A program made the translations under genes and the position numbers. Positions 7,887 to 17,369 of a DNA stretch of 64,000 nucleotides are shown piece after piece. The stretch lies in the NCBI RefSeq assembly GCF_030161395.1, contig NZ_BSST01000001.1:2170001-2234000 (forward strand), read 5' to 3'. The notes under the pieces were generated by a model. It worked only from the letters and a program-made list of their open reading frames with translations. It was not told the origin of the DNA and made no database searches. Each line of letters begins with the position of its first letter. Position 1 is the first letter of the stretch. Origin of the DNA: Thalassotalea insulae. Lineage in GTDB: Bacteria; Pseudomonadota; Gammaproteobacteria; Enterobacterales; Alteromonadaceae.

Positions 7887-10800
7887 ATGTTCCCGAACTG
7901 GCAACTGACATTAATTAGTATTGGTTATATTGGACTGTTGTTTATTATTGCTTATTTAGGGGATAAGTACCGTCACCGCCTGATTAAACAAAGCCAGAGC
8001 ATTATTTATGCTTTATCATTAGGTGTTTATTGTACTTCGTGGAGCTTTTTAGGGACCTCGGCACAGGCATCTTCTAATTTTCTTTCCCATCTGCCTATTT
8101 ACTTAGGGCCGATATTATTATTTGTTTTTGCCTGGCCATTTATCAGGCGTATTATCCGCATCAGTTTAAAGCTCAACCTGACGTCGATTGCTGATTTACT
8201 GGCGGCTCGTTTTGGTAAATCGCATAATCTGGCGATCATGGTCACGTTTGTCGCTTTGATTGGTACCATGCCTTATATCGCGCTGCAGCTAAAAGCCATT
8301 GTTTATTCATTTCAACAGTTGCAGGCATCAAATATTGTCAGCACTTGGGGCTTTGGCTTAATTGTCAGTTTGGTACTAGCAGGGTTTACTATTGTGTTTG
8401 GTATTCGCAATATTGATGTTACAGAACGTCACCCTGGCGTGGTATTAGCAATTGCTTTTGAAAGCCTAGTCAAGTTGATCGCATTTCTAGCTGTTGGTTT
8501 GTTCGTGTCGTTTGTGCTATTTGATTCACCAATGGAAATCTGGCGACAGTCTGATGCTAATGTGCAGCTCTATAACAATATGAATCTTGATAATTTTATC
8601 TCGATGTCCGCGATGTTGATTATTGTGATGGCGGCATTTCTATCACTGCCGAGGCAGTTTCAGGTCATGGTAGTAGAACTAAAAGATGAAAAAGATACCT
8701 GGCTTAGTCGTCGTGTCTTTCCGCTTTATCTGCTGGTTTTTGCGCTTTTTGCTATGCCATTAGGCCTAGCTGGCCATGTTCTGTTGGGGGACTCAGTCCC
8801 GGCAGATACCTATGTATTGTTTCTTCCTTGGATAGAACAGCAAACTTGGCTGACACTGATCGCTTTTCTCGGTGCAATCTCTGCCGCCAGTTCTATGGTG
8901 ATCATCTCGTCGATCGCCTTAAGTACCATGTTAAGTAATGAAATCGTTTTTCCTTTTCTGTTTCGTTCCCATCAGGCTGATCATGCACAGATAGAGTATG
9001 ACAATTTTCGTTACCGATTACTGAAAATTCGCAAATTTTTGGTGCTGATGGTGATTTTGCTCGGTTATGTCGTATTTTTAATGGCGTCACCAGATACTTT
9101 AAGTTCGATGGGGGAAGTGGCTTTTGGTGCCTTTGCGCAACTCACCCCTGCTTTAATTGCCGCATTTTACTGGCGTAGAGCCAGTCTAACTGGGGTCTAT
9201 GGCGGTATTTTAGTGGGCTTTATGTTGTGGCTGATTTTAAATTTCTTGCCTCAATTTGGCCTTTATCAACAACCATTTAATGACGGAATTTTACCAGCAA
9301 ACAGTATCTCGAGCCTGTTAAGTTTAGCGGCTAATATTTTTGTCATGTGGGCATTGTCACAAATCAGTCGTCAGACAGTACAGGAAAGGGTGCAGGCGTC
9401 ACTATTCCTTGAGTGGCAATCACCTGATTTATTATCAGGGGGGAAAAATCGCCGAGTAGATTATCGTGAACTGGAGCTATTGACGTCACGTTTTGTCGGT
9501 ATAACTAAGGCGGCGAATAGTTTTGCTAAGTTTCAGCGTAAGAATATTAAGCAAGAATTAGGGACTCTTGCTTATAATCAGGAATTGCTACAACACACTG
9601 AAAAGACCCTAGCCAGTGTTATGGGCGCATCATCTGCCCGTCTGGTTTTGTCATCGGCACTGGATGGCCGTGATATTGCGCTGGATGATTTAGCCTTACT
9701 GGTGGAAGAAGCGTCTAGTCAAAAGCAGCAATATAGCGAGAATTTACTGCAAAGTGCGATTGAAAATGCCAGTGAAGGGATTTCTATCGTCGATAGTGAT
9801 TTGAATCTAGTGGCCTGGAATAAGAAATATCTCGATTTGTTTAATTATCCGACGGAACTGATTTATAAAGGCGCGCCGATAGAGCATTTGATCCGCTTTA
9901 ATGCCAGTAAAGGGCTTTGTGGTAGAGGAGATGTAGAACAGCAAGTAAGTAAGCGATTACATCATTTAAAGCGTGGCAGCTCCCATAGCTCAGAACGTCA
10001 GCAGGACAATGGTCAGGTTATTCGCATAGAAGGTAACCCATTACCGGACGGTGGTTTTGTCATGATGTTTTCAGATATCACCGCATTTCGTCAGGCAGAA
10101 CAGGTATTGAAAGACACTAATGTTAATTTAGAAGATTTGATCAGGGAACGGACACAAAAACTTGAACAAGCAAATGAAGCGCTGGCATTGGCGCGAGAAA
10201 AAGCAGAACAGGCGCATATTAAAAAGAGCTTATATTTAAAAGCCTGTAGTCATGATTTAATGCAACCATTGGAAGCTGCTCGTTTATTTACTTCGGCACT
10301 GGCAAATCAAAATAATTTAAATGACAGTCAACGGCGTCAGGTACAAAATATCGACCACTCGCTGAAAGTGGCGAACGATTTATTAGCGGATCTCGGCGAA
10401 ATCGCTCGAATAGAGAGTGGTAACATTAAACCGCAGTATTCAGTTTTTTCGCTAAATGGTTTATTTGAGGAGTTAAGCCGGGAATTTTCTGCGTCTGCCA
10501 CTGAACAGGAAGTTGATTTTCGTATTGTTAATACGTCTGTTTGGGTCTCTTCCGATCGTAATTTATTACGCAGAATACTACAAAACTTAATTGGGAATGC
10601 GTTTCGGTATGCTAGTCCGGGTAAAGTGTTGTTAGGGGTAAGACGCATAGGTGGTCAGGCTAGTATTCAGGTACAGGATGATGGCCCAGGTATTCCTTTG
10701 GAAAAACAATCGTTAGTGTTTGAGCAGTTTACTCAGTTGCAAAATAGCGCATCACAGTCTGGGCGGGGTTTAGGCTTAGGCCTAAATATTACCCAGAGTT

Positions 10801-11333
10801 TAGCCCAGTTACTGGGCCATAGTTTAACACTTGTCTCAAAAGAGCAGTTGGGCTGTAAATTTATGATCGGTGTCGAACGGGCTAAACCTCAGCAGATGGC
10901 TGTCGATAAGAAACCTGCGTTTAACGCTGGTTTTAGCGATATTACTGTGATGTGCATCGATAACGACCCGGATGTGCTGAGCGGCATGGTGGAACTGTTG
11001 TCGACCTGGCAATGTCGGGTGCTGGCTGCTGAGTCTTTTCAGCAGGCGCAGCAGTTATTTCACCAGCACGGTAACGATGTCCAGATCTTACTAGTGGATT
11101 ATCAATTAGATAATGGCCTTGACGGGTTAACATTAATCGCTTCACTGCGTCAGCAATGCCATCATTATTTACCTGCCATTTTAATTACCGCTACCACAGA
11201 CTCTGATATTGAAGATAAGACTAAGGCGGCCGATGTTGGTTATCTGCGCAAAATGGTGAAACCAGCGTCATTAAGAGCAATGATAAGCGCAAAATTAGCC
11301 GATAAACTGCATCGCTGTTTCATCGGTGATTAG
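7887..11333 (+). CDS. crbS: CrbS-like hybrid sensor kinase with sodium/solute-symporter domain
   Basis: A 1148-residue hybrid histidine kinase. Residues about 1-490 are a multi-pass sodium/solute-symporter-like domain (PutP type). Then follow a PAS domain (about 628-735, opening SAIENASEGISIVDSD), a coiled linker, a HisKA domain with phospho-acceptor His at about 789 (SHDLMQPLEAARLF), and an ATPase domain with N box (NLIGNAFRYA) and G box (DDGPGIP). A C-terminal receiver has its Asp at about 1071 (LVDYQLDNG). This order matches CrbS of the acetate switch, which with CrbR controls acetyl-CoA synthetase. A LuxR-type regulator fitting CrbR lies 5 kb downstream on the other strand. The name is by architecture; related CbrA-type kinases are the main alternative. 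Confidence 0.8.
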   Translation: MFPNWQLTLISIGYIGLLFIIAYLGDKYRHRLIKQSQSIIYALSLGVYCTSWSFLGTSAQASSNFLSHLPIYLGPILLFVFAWPFIRRIIRISLKLNLTSIADLLAARFGKSHNLAIMVTFVALIGTMPYIALQLKAIVYSFQQLQASNIVSTWGFGLIVSLVLAGFTIVFGIRNIDVTERHPGVVLAIAFESLVKLIAFLAVGLFVSFVLFDSPMEIWRQSDANVQLYNNMNLDNFISMSAMLIIVMAAFLSLPRQFQVMVVELKDEKDTWLSRRVFPLYLLVFALFAMPLGLAGHVLLGDSVPADTYVLFLPWIEQQTWLTLIAFLGAISAASSMVIISSIALSTMLSNEIVFPFLFRSHQADHAQIEYDNFRYRLLKIRKFLVLMVILLGYVVFLMASPDTLSSMGEVAFGAFAQLTPALIAAFYWRRASLTGVYGGILVGFMLWLILNFLPQFGLYQQPFNDGILPANSISSLLSLAANIFVMWALSQISRQTVQERVQASLFLEWQSPDLLSGGKNRRVDYRELELLTSRFVGITKAANSFAKFQRKNIKQELGTLAYNQELLQHTEKTLASVMGASSARLVLSSALDGRDIALDDLALLVEEASSQKQQYSENLLQSAIENASEGISIVDSDLNLVAWNKKYLDLFNYPTELIYKGAPIEHLIRFNASKGLCGRGDVEQQVSKRLHHLKRGSSHSSERQQDNGQVIRIEGNPLPDGGFVMMFSDITAFRQAEQVLKDTNVNLEDLIRERTQKLEQANEALALAREKAEQAHIKKSLYLKACSHDLMQPLEAARLFTSALANQNNLNDSQRRQVQNIDHSLKVANDLLADLGEIARIESGNIKPQYSVFSLNGLFEELSREFSASATEQEVDFRIVNTSVWVSSDRNLLRRILQNLIGNAFRYASPGKVLLGVRRIGGQASIQVQDDGPGIPLEKQSLVFEQFTQLQNSASQSGRGLGLGLNITQSLAQLLGHSLTLVSKEQLGCKFMIGVERAKPQQMAVDKKPAFNAGFSDITVMCIDNDPDVLSGMVELLSTWQCRVLAAESFQQAQQLFHQHGNDVQILLVDYQLDNGLDGLTLIASLRQQCHHYLPAILITATTDSDIEDKTKAADVGYLRKMVKPASLRAMISAKLADKLHRCFIGD

Positions 11334-11517
11334 TGCAAATATCGCGAAAATTTGGCGCTAAATCTTTAGTAACACCTTGTATTTATAGCTATTAAATAAA
11401 ATTATTTTCAATAATTAATCAAATCCCTTTATATGGATAATTAATCTGCTGGTGAATTATCCATCTATAGTTATTATTGTCCGTTAAAAATTAACCGCAT
11501 GATTAAGAGATCAACAT

Positions 11518-12159
11518 ATGACTAATCGTGGTCGACCGGAAAAAGGCAGTGATGACGCTAGACGCAAGCTGATTGATGCCGCTAAGCAATGTTTTACTAA
11601 TATGCCTTATCACGACGTCACTACTCGAATGCTGGCTGAGCAAGCTGGTGTTAATGCCGCCTTGATCCGTTACTACTTCATCAATAAAAAAGGCCTTTAT
11701 AAAGAAATGTTTATTTCTGTCACCGGTGAGGTGATGAAGGCGGTCAATCAAGCACTCGCGGCAAAAGATGAATTTGATATTGAGCAAGTATTCCGTATTT
11801 TTTATCGCATTATGCAAAAGAATCCAACATTTCCGCTATTAATGTTCAAGGAGCTAGTGTTGGATCAAGGGCAGTGTCGGGAATTTTTAATCGATCGTCT
11901 GCTGCGTAATAATCAACCCTTTATTATTAAAGTGATCGATCAAATGCAGCGACAGGGAATATTGAAACCCAATGTCGATTTACGCTTTTTAGCGCTTAAC
12001 TTTATGTCGATGTTGCTGTTTCCCTGGCACCTTAAAGGCATGTTGCAAGCGGAAATGAAGTTACCTTATGACCAAGCGATGCTTGATGCGATGGCAGCGC
12101 ACAATGCAGATATTTTGAAATATGGCTGCGTAAAGGAGCAAACAAATAATGAAAATTAA
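11518..12159 (+). CDS. TetR-family transcriptional regulator of the efflux operon
   Basis: A 213-residue TetR-type repressor. The N-terminal helix-turn-helix is clear (ARRKLIDAAKQCF, then TTRMLAEQAGVNAALIRYYFINKKGLYKEMF), followed by an all-helical ligand-binding part of family length. Its 3' end overlaps the adaptor gene start by 11 bp, so it is the first gene of a TetR-MFP-RND operon. It probably controls that operon, including itself, in response to a transported compound (inference). The upstream 184 bp is AT-rich and shows no obvious long palindrome. Confidence 0.85.
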   Translation: MTNRGRPEKGSDDARRKLIDAAKQCFTNMPYHDVTTRMLAEQAGVNAALIRYYFINKKGLYKEMFISVTGEVMKAVNQALAAKDEFDIEQVFRIFYRIMQKNPTFPLLMFKELVLDQGQCREFLIDRLLRNNQPFIIKVIDQMQRQGILKPNVDLRFLALNFMSMLLFPWHLKGMLQAEMKLPYDQAMLDAMAAHNADILKYGCVKEQTNNEN

Positions 12160-13462
12160 TTGGCAACAAAAACGCTGGTTAGCGATATTTCCTTTAATTG
12201 CTCTGGTAATTGTTATCTTGATTGTTGCAGTCAAGCCATCACCGCAAAAGCGGGAAAACGACCGTTATCAGCCGTTAGTTAAGGTAATAAAGGTTGAAAA
12301 GCACTCAATAGCGCCATTTGTCACGGGCTTTGGTCGCGCCAAACCGAAAGAGATTTGGCAAGCATTGTCCGAAGTTAATGGACGGGTGATTTATCGTCAT
12401 CCGTTGTTAGAGCAAGGCAAAGTCATTAACGCTGGTACTGTGGTGTTGAAAATTGATCCGGTTGACTATCAATTAAAACTTGCACAGGCACAATCTGATG
12501 TTAACTCTGCAAGCGCTGAAGTGAGTCGGGTCGCGATGGAAGAAGCAAAGTTAAGCTTATCATTAAAACTGGAAAACCAACGCTTAGGCATCTTAGAGCA
12601 AGAGTTAAAACGTAAACGCGGCTTGTTAAACTCTGGCTCAATTGCACAATCAACGGTAGATGCAGAGCAAAATAATGTCTGGGCACAACAACAAAAAGTG
12701 CTGGATTTGGAGAATGCAGTGAAGCAGCACCCGGCTAATTTAGCGGTTGCTCAGGCAAAACAAAAAGTTGCTCAAGCAAAACTCAGTGAAGCACAGCGAA
12801 AATTAGCAAAAACCACCATAACGCTACCATTTGATGCCAGGATTGCCAGCGTGAATGCTGAATTGGAGCAGGTTGTTGGTGAACGGGAGAGTCTGATCAG
12901 CGCTCATCGCATTGGTACGATGGAAATCCCAGTACAAGTGGCAATGACAGATATGCGACAATTTGCCCAATACTTAACAAAACCAATGGCAAATGACGAG
13001 CAATTTCCCGATATTCAGTCCTGGTTGCTCGACGCTGAAGTGAGTTTATTTGTTGGCAATCAGCAATACGTCTGGCCGGGTAAGTTAACCAGTGTTGGCG
13101 AGAGTATCGACCCTCGCGGTAATACCGTCACCCTAATTGTTGATGTCAATATCAGTAATGAGGCATTTGACCCTAAGCGTCGGCCACCTTTGATTAACGA
13201 TATGTATGTGCAAGTGAAAATAACAGGCAGCCAGCAATCATTGCTGGCAGTGCCAACTAATGCTTTGCATGGTGGTAAAATTTATCTGTTAACAACCGAT
13301 GGCACACTCGAAGTGCGCACTGTTGATATTGCATTTGAGTCTGACGGTTTGACCGTGATTAGCAGTGGCCTTTACGAGGGCGAGCAGGTGATCTTAAGCG
13401 ACGTTATTCCTGCGGTGCCAGGTCGACATCTGCGTGCTGTTGCACCTAAGTCTGCGGAGTAA
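12149..13462 (+). CDS. RND efflux periplasmic adaptor (membrane-fusion protein)
   Basis: A 437-residue HlyD/AcrA-type adaptor. An N-terminal membrane anchor (WLAIFPLIALVIVILIVAV) is followed by a lipoyl half-motif (SEVNGRVIYRHPLLEQGKVINAGTVVLKID), a long coiled-coil hairpin (about residues 110-220, rich in Ala/Gln/Lys), the returning lipoyl half and beta-barrel domains. It lacks a lipobox, so it is membrane-anchored rather than lipidated. It overlaps the TetR gene by 11 bp and runs directly into the RND pump gene. It would connect that pump to an outer-membrane channel encoded elsewhere, since none is present in this operon. Confidence 0.88.
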   Translation: MKINWQQKRWLAIFPLIALVIVILIVAVKPSPQKRENDRYQPLVKVIKVEKHSIAPFVTGFGRAKPKEIWQALSEVNGRVIYRHPLLEQGKVINAGTVVLKIDPVDYQLKLAQAQSDVNSASAEVSRVAMEEAKLSLSLKLENQRLGILEQELKRKRGLLNSGSIAQSTVDAEQNNVWAQQQKVLDLENAVKQHPANLAVAQAKQKVAQAKLSEAQRKLAKTTITLPFDARIASVNAELEQVVGERESLISAHRIGTMEIPVQVAMTDMRQFAQYLTKPMANDEQFPDIQSWLLDAEVSLFVGNQQYVWPGKLTSVGESIDPRGNTVTLIVDVNISNEAFDPKRRPPLINDMYVQVKITGSQQSLLAVPTNALHGGKIYLLTTDGTLEVRTVDIAFESDGLTVISSGLYEGEQVILSDVIPAVPGRHLRAVAPKSAE

Positions 13463-13468
13463 TTGCTG

Positions 13469-16400
13469 ATGATAAGTTATTTTGCCAAACATCCAACCGC
13501 TGCTAATTTGTTAATGTTAGCGATAGTTGTGCTTGGCCTGTCGACATTACCATCGCTTAAGCGAGAAACTTTTCCGGAAATTAGTGCTGATACAATCAGT
13601 GTTCAGGTGCCTTATCCGGGTGCGAGTACCCAAGAAACTGAGCTGGCGTTATGTATGCCACTAGAAGATGCCATTGATGGTCTCAGTGATGTTGCCCAGG
13701 TGAGCTGTGAAGCGAGTGAAGGGGTGGCAATCATGACGGTCGAAATGGTCGAAGGTCGAGAGTTGTCGCGGTTGCTTGCTGATGTTAAAACCGAAGTTGA
13801 TGCGATTGACAGTTTTCCGGCAGAGATAGAGAACCCGATTATTAAAGAAATGGGGCGTACACAAGCCTTGATTACTTTGGCACTCAGTGCCGAATTACCC
13901 GATTTTGAATTAAAAGCCTATGCTGAACGGGTGAAAGATAAGCTGCAAAAGTTACCGGATATCTCATTAGTCACTATTGAGGGTTTTTCTGATCATCAGC
14001 TCAGGGTTGAGTTATCTTTGTCTTTGTTAAGGCAATATGGTTTATCAATTAATGATGTTGCTAAGCGTATCGAAAAACAGAACATTAAATTGCCAAGTGG
14101 TAGTTTGGAAACCTTAGGTAAAACCATACAAATTCGTTTTGATCAACAACAGGTCAATGCCGAAACCTTGAAAGAACTCGTGGTGGCGTCCACCGCATCA
14201 GGTGGTCAGGTGCGGTTAAAAGATTTAGCCACTGTGGTTGAACGTTTTGAGCTCGATGAAGCGAAAGTGCAGTTCAATGGTAAGCAAGGGGCACTGATTA
14301 AAATTCAAAAAACTCGCAGTCAGGACGCGCTTAAATTAGTCGACCAAGTGTATGCTTTTGTCGAACAAGAGCAACAGTCGCTTCCTGTTGGCATCACTAT
14401 GGTGTTAACCAATGATCAGGCACAAATTGTAAAAGACAGGCTGGCGATGCTGATCACTAACGCCTGGCAGGGTATTTTACTGGTGTTTGCTACTATGTGG
14501 CTGTTTTTTGCTTGGCGTTATTCGTTTTGGGTATCGATGGGCTTGCCTGTGTCTTTTCTTGGTGCGTTTTGGCTAATGTCTTTATTAGGGGTCAGCATCA
14601 ATATGATTTCTATGGTTGGCATGCTGATGGCGATCGGTATTTTAATGGACGATGCGATAGTGATTGCTGAAAGTATTGCCAGTCATATTGAGCGCGGGGA
14701 GCAAATAGACAGTGCTGTTGTTGCTGGTGTCACTATGGTGTCGCCGGGTGTGTTTTCGTCATTCCTCACTACCGCTTCAGTATTTGCCGGCTTAGCGTTT
14801 ATCTCAGGTGATATAGGTCAGGTAATGAAAGTATTTCCGCTGGTATTATTGGCGGTGTTAGTGGTGAGCTTGGTTGAAGCGTTTTTCATTTTGCCGGGGC
14901 ATTTACTGCATTCATTGCATCACAGAGATCAGCGCAATGCGGCAACTTTTAAACAACGCTTTAATGAAAAGTTTGAATATTTTCGTGCGACTCGCTTAGT
15001 TAACTGGGTAGAGCAGGCAGTCACATATCGGTATGCCGTGGTTGGTGGCGTCTTAGCGATGTTCTTGTTGTCTATCGCATTGCTTGCTGGTGGTATCTTA
15101 AAATTTAAAGCATTTCCTGAGTTGGAAGGCGATGTTTTGGAAATGCGCTTACTGATGCCACAAGGTACGCCACTTCGTAGTACCGAAGTGATTGTTGAGG
15201 ATGCGATTGATAAACTTAAACAACTTAACCTGGAGTTAACGCCTAAGCAACCCAAAGGGCAAACGCTGGTAGAAAACATTAGTGTTGAATATAACACTAA
15301 TGCGGATGCTGGCGAGAAAGGAAGTCACGTCGCGACCGTTAGGGTAGATTTACTGACGGCAGAAAAACGTAATACTAGCTTAGTTTACCTGCAACACAAA
15401 TGGCGAGAAGTTGTGGGGGAAATTCCCGGTGCGTTAGCCCTGTCATATAAACAACCAAGCTTTGGACCAGCAGGCCGCGCTATTGAAATTCGTTTGCATG
15501 GTGAAGATTTAACTATGCTGGAAACAGCTTCTTATCGTATCCAACAAGCGTTAAATCAATATAGCGGTGTGTTAAATCTCATGGATGATCTACGTCCAGG
15601 CAAGGAAGAATACCAGGTGCACTTATTGCCGGGAGCTATGTCGTTAGGAGTTGACGGCGCGATGATCGCTGGCCAATTGCGCTCGGCATTTTTTGGTGAA
15701 ATTGCCGATGAATTTCAGCGTGGCAATGAAAATATAGAGCTGGATGTCAGGCTAAGCAAAAAAGATAAGCGCTCGTTATGGCAATTACAGAATTATCCGA
15801 TAACGTTAAGTGACGGTACGCAGATCCCATTATCAGCCGTTGCTGAGTTAACACCAACGCGTGGTTATGCGCGCATTAACCGGGTTAATGGCGAACGAAC
15901 GGTTACTGTGATTGGTGATGTCGATGCCGAATTAGTGAATACTGGCGAGTTGATTAAAACGATACAAAAAACGGTAATTGCCGATTTGTTAGTTGAATAT
16001 CCTCAGCTCTCTGTCAGTTATGAAGGAGAAGTGAAAGAAGGTGGCGGTACAGGCGCTTCTATCGGTCAAAAATTTCTCATGGGCTTAGTGGGAGTATTTA
16101 TTATTCTAAGTTTTCAGTTTCGCAGTTATATGGAGCCTGCGATAGTGATGTTAGCAATTCCACTGGCGTTGATCGGCGCGTTATGGGGCCATGTTTTACT
16201 AGGTTACGATTTTACTATTCCGAGTATTATGGGCTTTGTATCGTTAGCGGGCATAGTGGTGAATGATTCTATCTTGCTAGTAACTTATATTAAGGCACAT
16301 CAAAAATCTGGTATCGACATCCATAAAAGTGCGGTGTTAGCGGCAAAAGAAAGGTTTCGCGCTGTATTTATTACCTCAATCACAACCATTGCTGGTATGT

Positions 16401-16585
16401 TGCCGTTATTGCTGGAAACCAGTATGCAGGCTCAGATATTACAGCCATTAGTGGTTAGCTTATTGTTTGGCATTTCAGCCTCAACATGTTTGATTTTGTT
16501 TGTTTTGCCTTGTTTGTATGTCATTTTTGAAGACTGGGGGCTCACGGCCAAGCATCATATGCAAGGTAGCGCAGTGAGCGCTTAG
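13469..16585 (+). CDS. RND-family efflux pump, inner-membrane permease
   Basis: A 1038-residue proton-driven RND transporter with the duplicated layout: TM1, periplasmic loop, TM2-7, second loop, TM8-12. The transmembrane-4 proton-relay pair is intact (GILMDDAIVIAE), and the TM10-region segment SLAGIVVNDSILLVTYI is typical. I start at ATG 13469, which has GGAG 9 bases upstream, rather than the TTG at 13463, which is too close to it. It belongs to the HAE-1-like hydrophobic or amphiphilic efflux group; substrates are unknown. It is the last gene of the TetR-MFP-RND operon. An inverted repeat overlaps its stop codon. Confidence 0.9.
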   Translation: MISYFAKHPTAANLLMLAIVVLGLSTLPSLKRETFPEISADTISVQVPYPGASTQETELALCMPLEDAIDGLSDVAQVSCEASEGVAIMTVEMVEGRELSRLLADVKTEVDAIDSFPAEIENPIIKEMGRTQALITLALSAELPDFELKAYAERVKDKLQKLPDISLVTIEGFSDHQLRVELSLSLLRQYGLSINDVAKRIEKQNIKLPSGSLETLGKTIQIRFDQQQVNAETLKELVVASTASGGQVRLKDLATVVERFELDEAKVQFNGKQGALIKIQKTRSQDALKLVDQVYAFVEQEQQSLPVGITMVLTNDQAQIVKDRLAMLITNAWQGILLVFATMWLFFAWRYSFWVSMGLPVSFLGAFWLMSLLGVSINMISMVGMLMAIGILMDDAIVIAESIASHIERGEQIDSAVVAGVTMVSPGVFSSFLTTASVFAGLAFISGDIGQVMKVFPLVLLAVLVVSLVEAFFILPGHLLHSLHHRDQRNAATFKQRFNEKFEYFRATRLVNWVEQAVTYRYAVVGGVLAMFLLSIALLAGGILKFKAFPELEGDVLEMRLLMPQGTPLRSTEVIVEDAIDKLKQLNLELTPKQPKGQTLVENISVEYNTNADAGEKGSHVATVRVDLLTAEKRNTSLVYLQHKWREVVGEIPGALALSYKQPSFGPAGRAIEIRLHGEDLTMLETASYRIQQALNQYSGVLNLMDDLRPGKEEYQVHLLPGAMSLGVDGAMIAGQLRSAFFGEIADEFQRGNENIELDVRLSKKDKRSLWQLQNYPITLSDGTQIPLSAVAELTPTRGYARINRVNGERTVTVIGDVDAELVNTGELIKTIQKTVIADLLVEYPQLSVSYEGEVKEGGGTGASIGQKFLMGLVGVFIILSFQFRSYMEPAIVMLAIPLALIGALWGHVLLGYDFTIPSIMGFVSLAGIVVNDSILLVTYIKAHQKSGIDIHKSAVLAAKERFRAVFITSITTIAGMLPLLLETSMQAQILQPLVVSLLFGISASTCLILFVLPCLYVIFEDWGLTAKHHMQGSAVSA

Positions 16586-16596
16586 CAGCGCTCACT
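16573..16596. terminator. Hairpin between convergent RND and CrbR genes
   Basis: A perfect 10-bp stem, AGTGAGCGCT (16573-16582) and AGCGCTCACT (16587-16596), with loop TAGC. The loop carries the RND stop codon (16583-16585). A weak T-rich tail follows on the plus strand, so it may act as a terminator for the pump operon and, on the other strand, near the end of the CrbR gene. Confidence 0.6.
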
Positions 16597-16599
16597 TCT

Positions 16600-17256
16600 T
16601 TATGTGTCTAAACCTAATTCGGGTAAATCCAACTGCCCGATGGCAATTACTGCCTGCGTTCGGTTTCTGACATTGAGTTTACGAAATATCGCGGTGGCAT
16701 GGGCTTTTATTGTCGCTTCAGAAACTTCGAGATCATAGGCAATTTGTTTATTGAGCATGCCTTGGGCAAACATCATTAAAATGCGATATTGCTGTTGAGT
16801 GAGACTGGCAACCCGCTCGGCAATATCGGTGTGATCTTCATTTTTACTCTCTAAGCGGAAGCTTTCAGGTAGCCAAATATCACCTAGCAGAACTTGCTGA
16901 ATGGCAGCAAAAATGGTTTCTACCGGGGTTGATTTTGGGACAAAACCCGAAGCGCCATATTCCATTGCTTTGGCAATGGTGTCTTGATCTTCATGAGCGG
17001 AGACTACGACAACCGGCACTTGTGGGTAGTGATTTCTGACATGGATCAGGGTATTAAAACCGTGTGCTCCTGGAATATTTAAATCTAACAGCAGTAAATC
17101 AGCATCACTATGTGTGATGAGCTGTTGCTCTAATTCTTCGATAGTTTGTGCTTCAACCCACTGTGTTTGCGTCAGTTTTACTTTAAGCGTATCCAATAAA
17201 GCTTGTCTGAATAATGGGTGATCATCAGCTATTATTATTTTTTCTGGCTGGATCAT
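16600..17256 (-). CDS. crbR: CrbR-like LuxR/NarL-family response regulator
   Basis: A 218-residue response regulator. The receiver domain has the acidic pair (ADDHPLFRQAL), phospho-acceptor Asp in LLLLDLNIPGAHGF, Thr/Ser switch VVSAHED and Lys in GFVPKST. The C-terminal LuxR helix-turn-helix is LTQQQYRILMMFAQGMLNKQ, then ATIKAHATAIFRKLNVRNRTQAV. The start at ATG 17256 has GAGGA 8 bases upstream; a TTG five codons earlier is less likely. With the SSS hybrid kinase at 7887 it fits the CrbS/CrbR acetate-switch pair that activates acs. The kinase gene is separated from it by the efflux operon. Pairing is inferred from family, not shown. Confidence 0.78.
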   Translation of the reverse strand: MIQPEKIIIADDHPLFRQALLDTLKVKLTQTQWVEAQTIEELEQQLITHSDADLLLLDLNIPGAHGFNTLIHVRNHYPQVPVVVVSAHEDQDTIAKAMEYGASGFVPKSTPVETIFAAIQQVLLGDIWLPESFRLESKNEDHTDIAERVASLTQQQYRILMMFAQGMLNKQIAYDLEVSEATIKAHATAIFRKLNVRNRTQAVIAIGQLDLPELGLDT

Positions 17257-17369
17257 AATTAATTTCCTCAAACGTCCCCATGGTTAGGGATTGCTGATCT
17301 TGTTAGTTCAGCAATCCTTAGTATACCCATTAATCAGAGAAAAGCTTATAGACTAAAGTCTAATATGCT

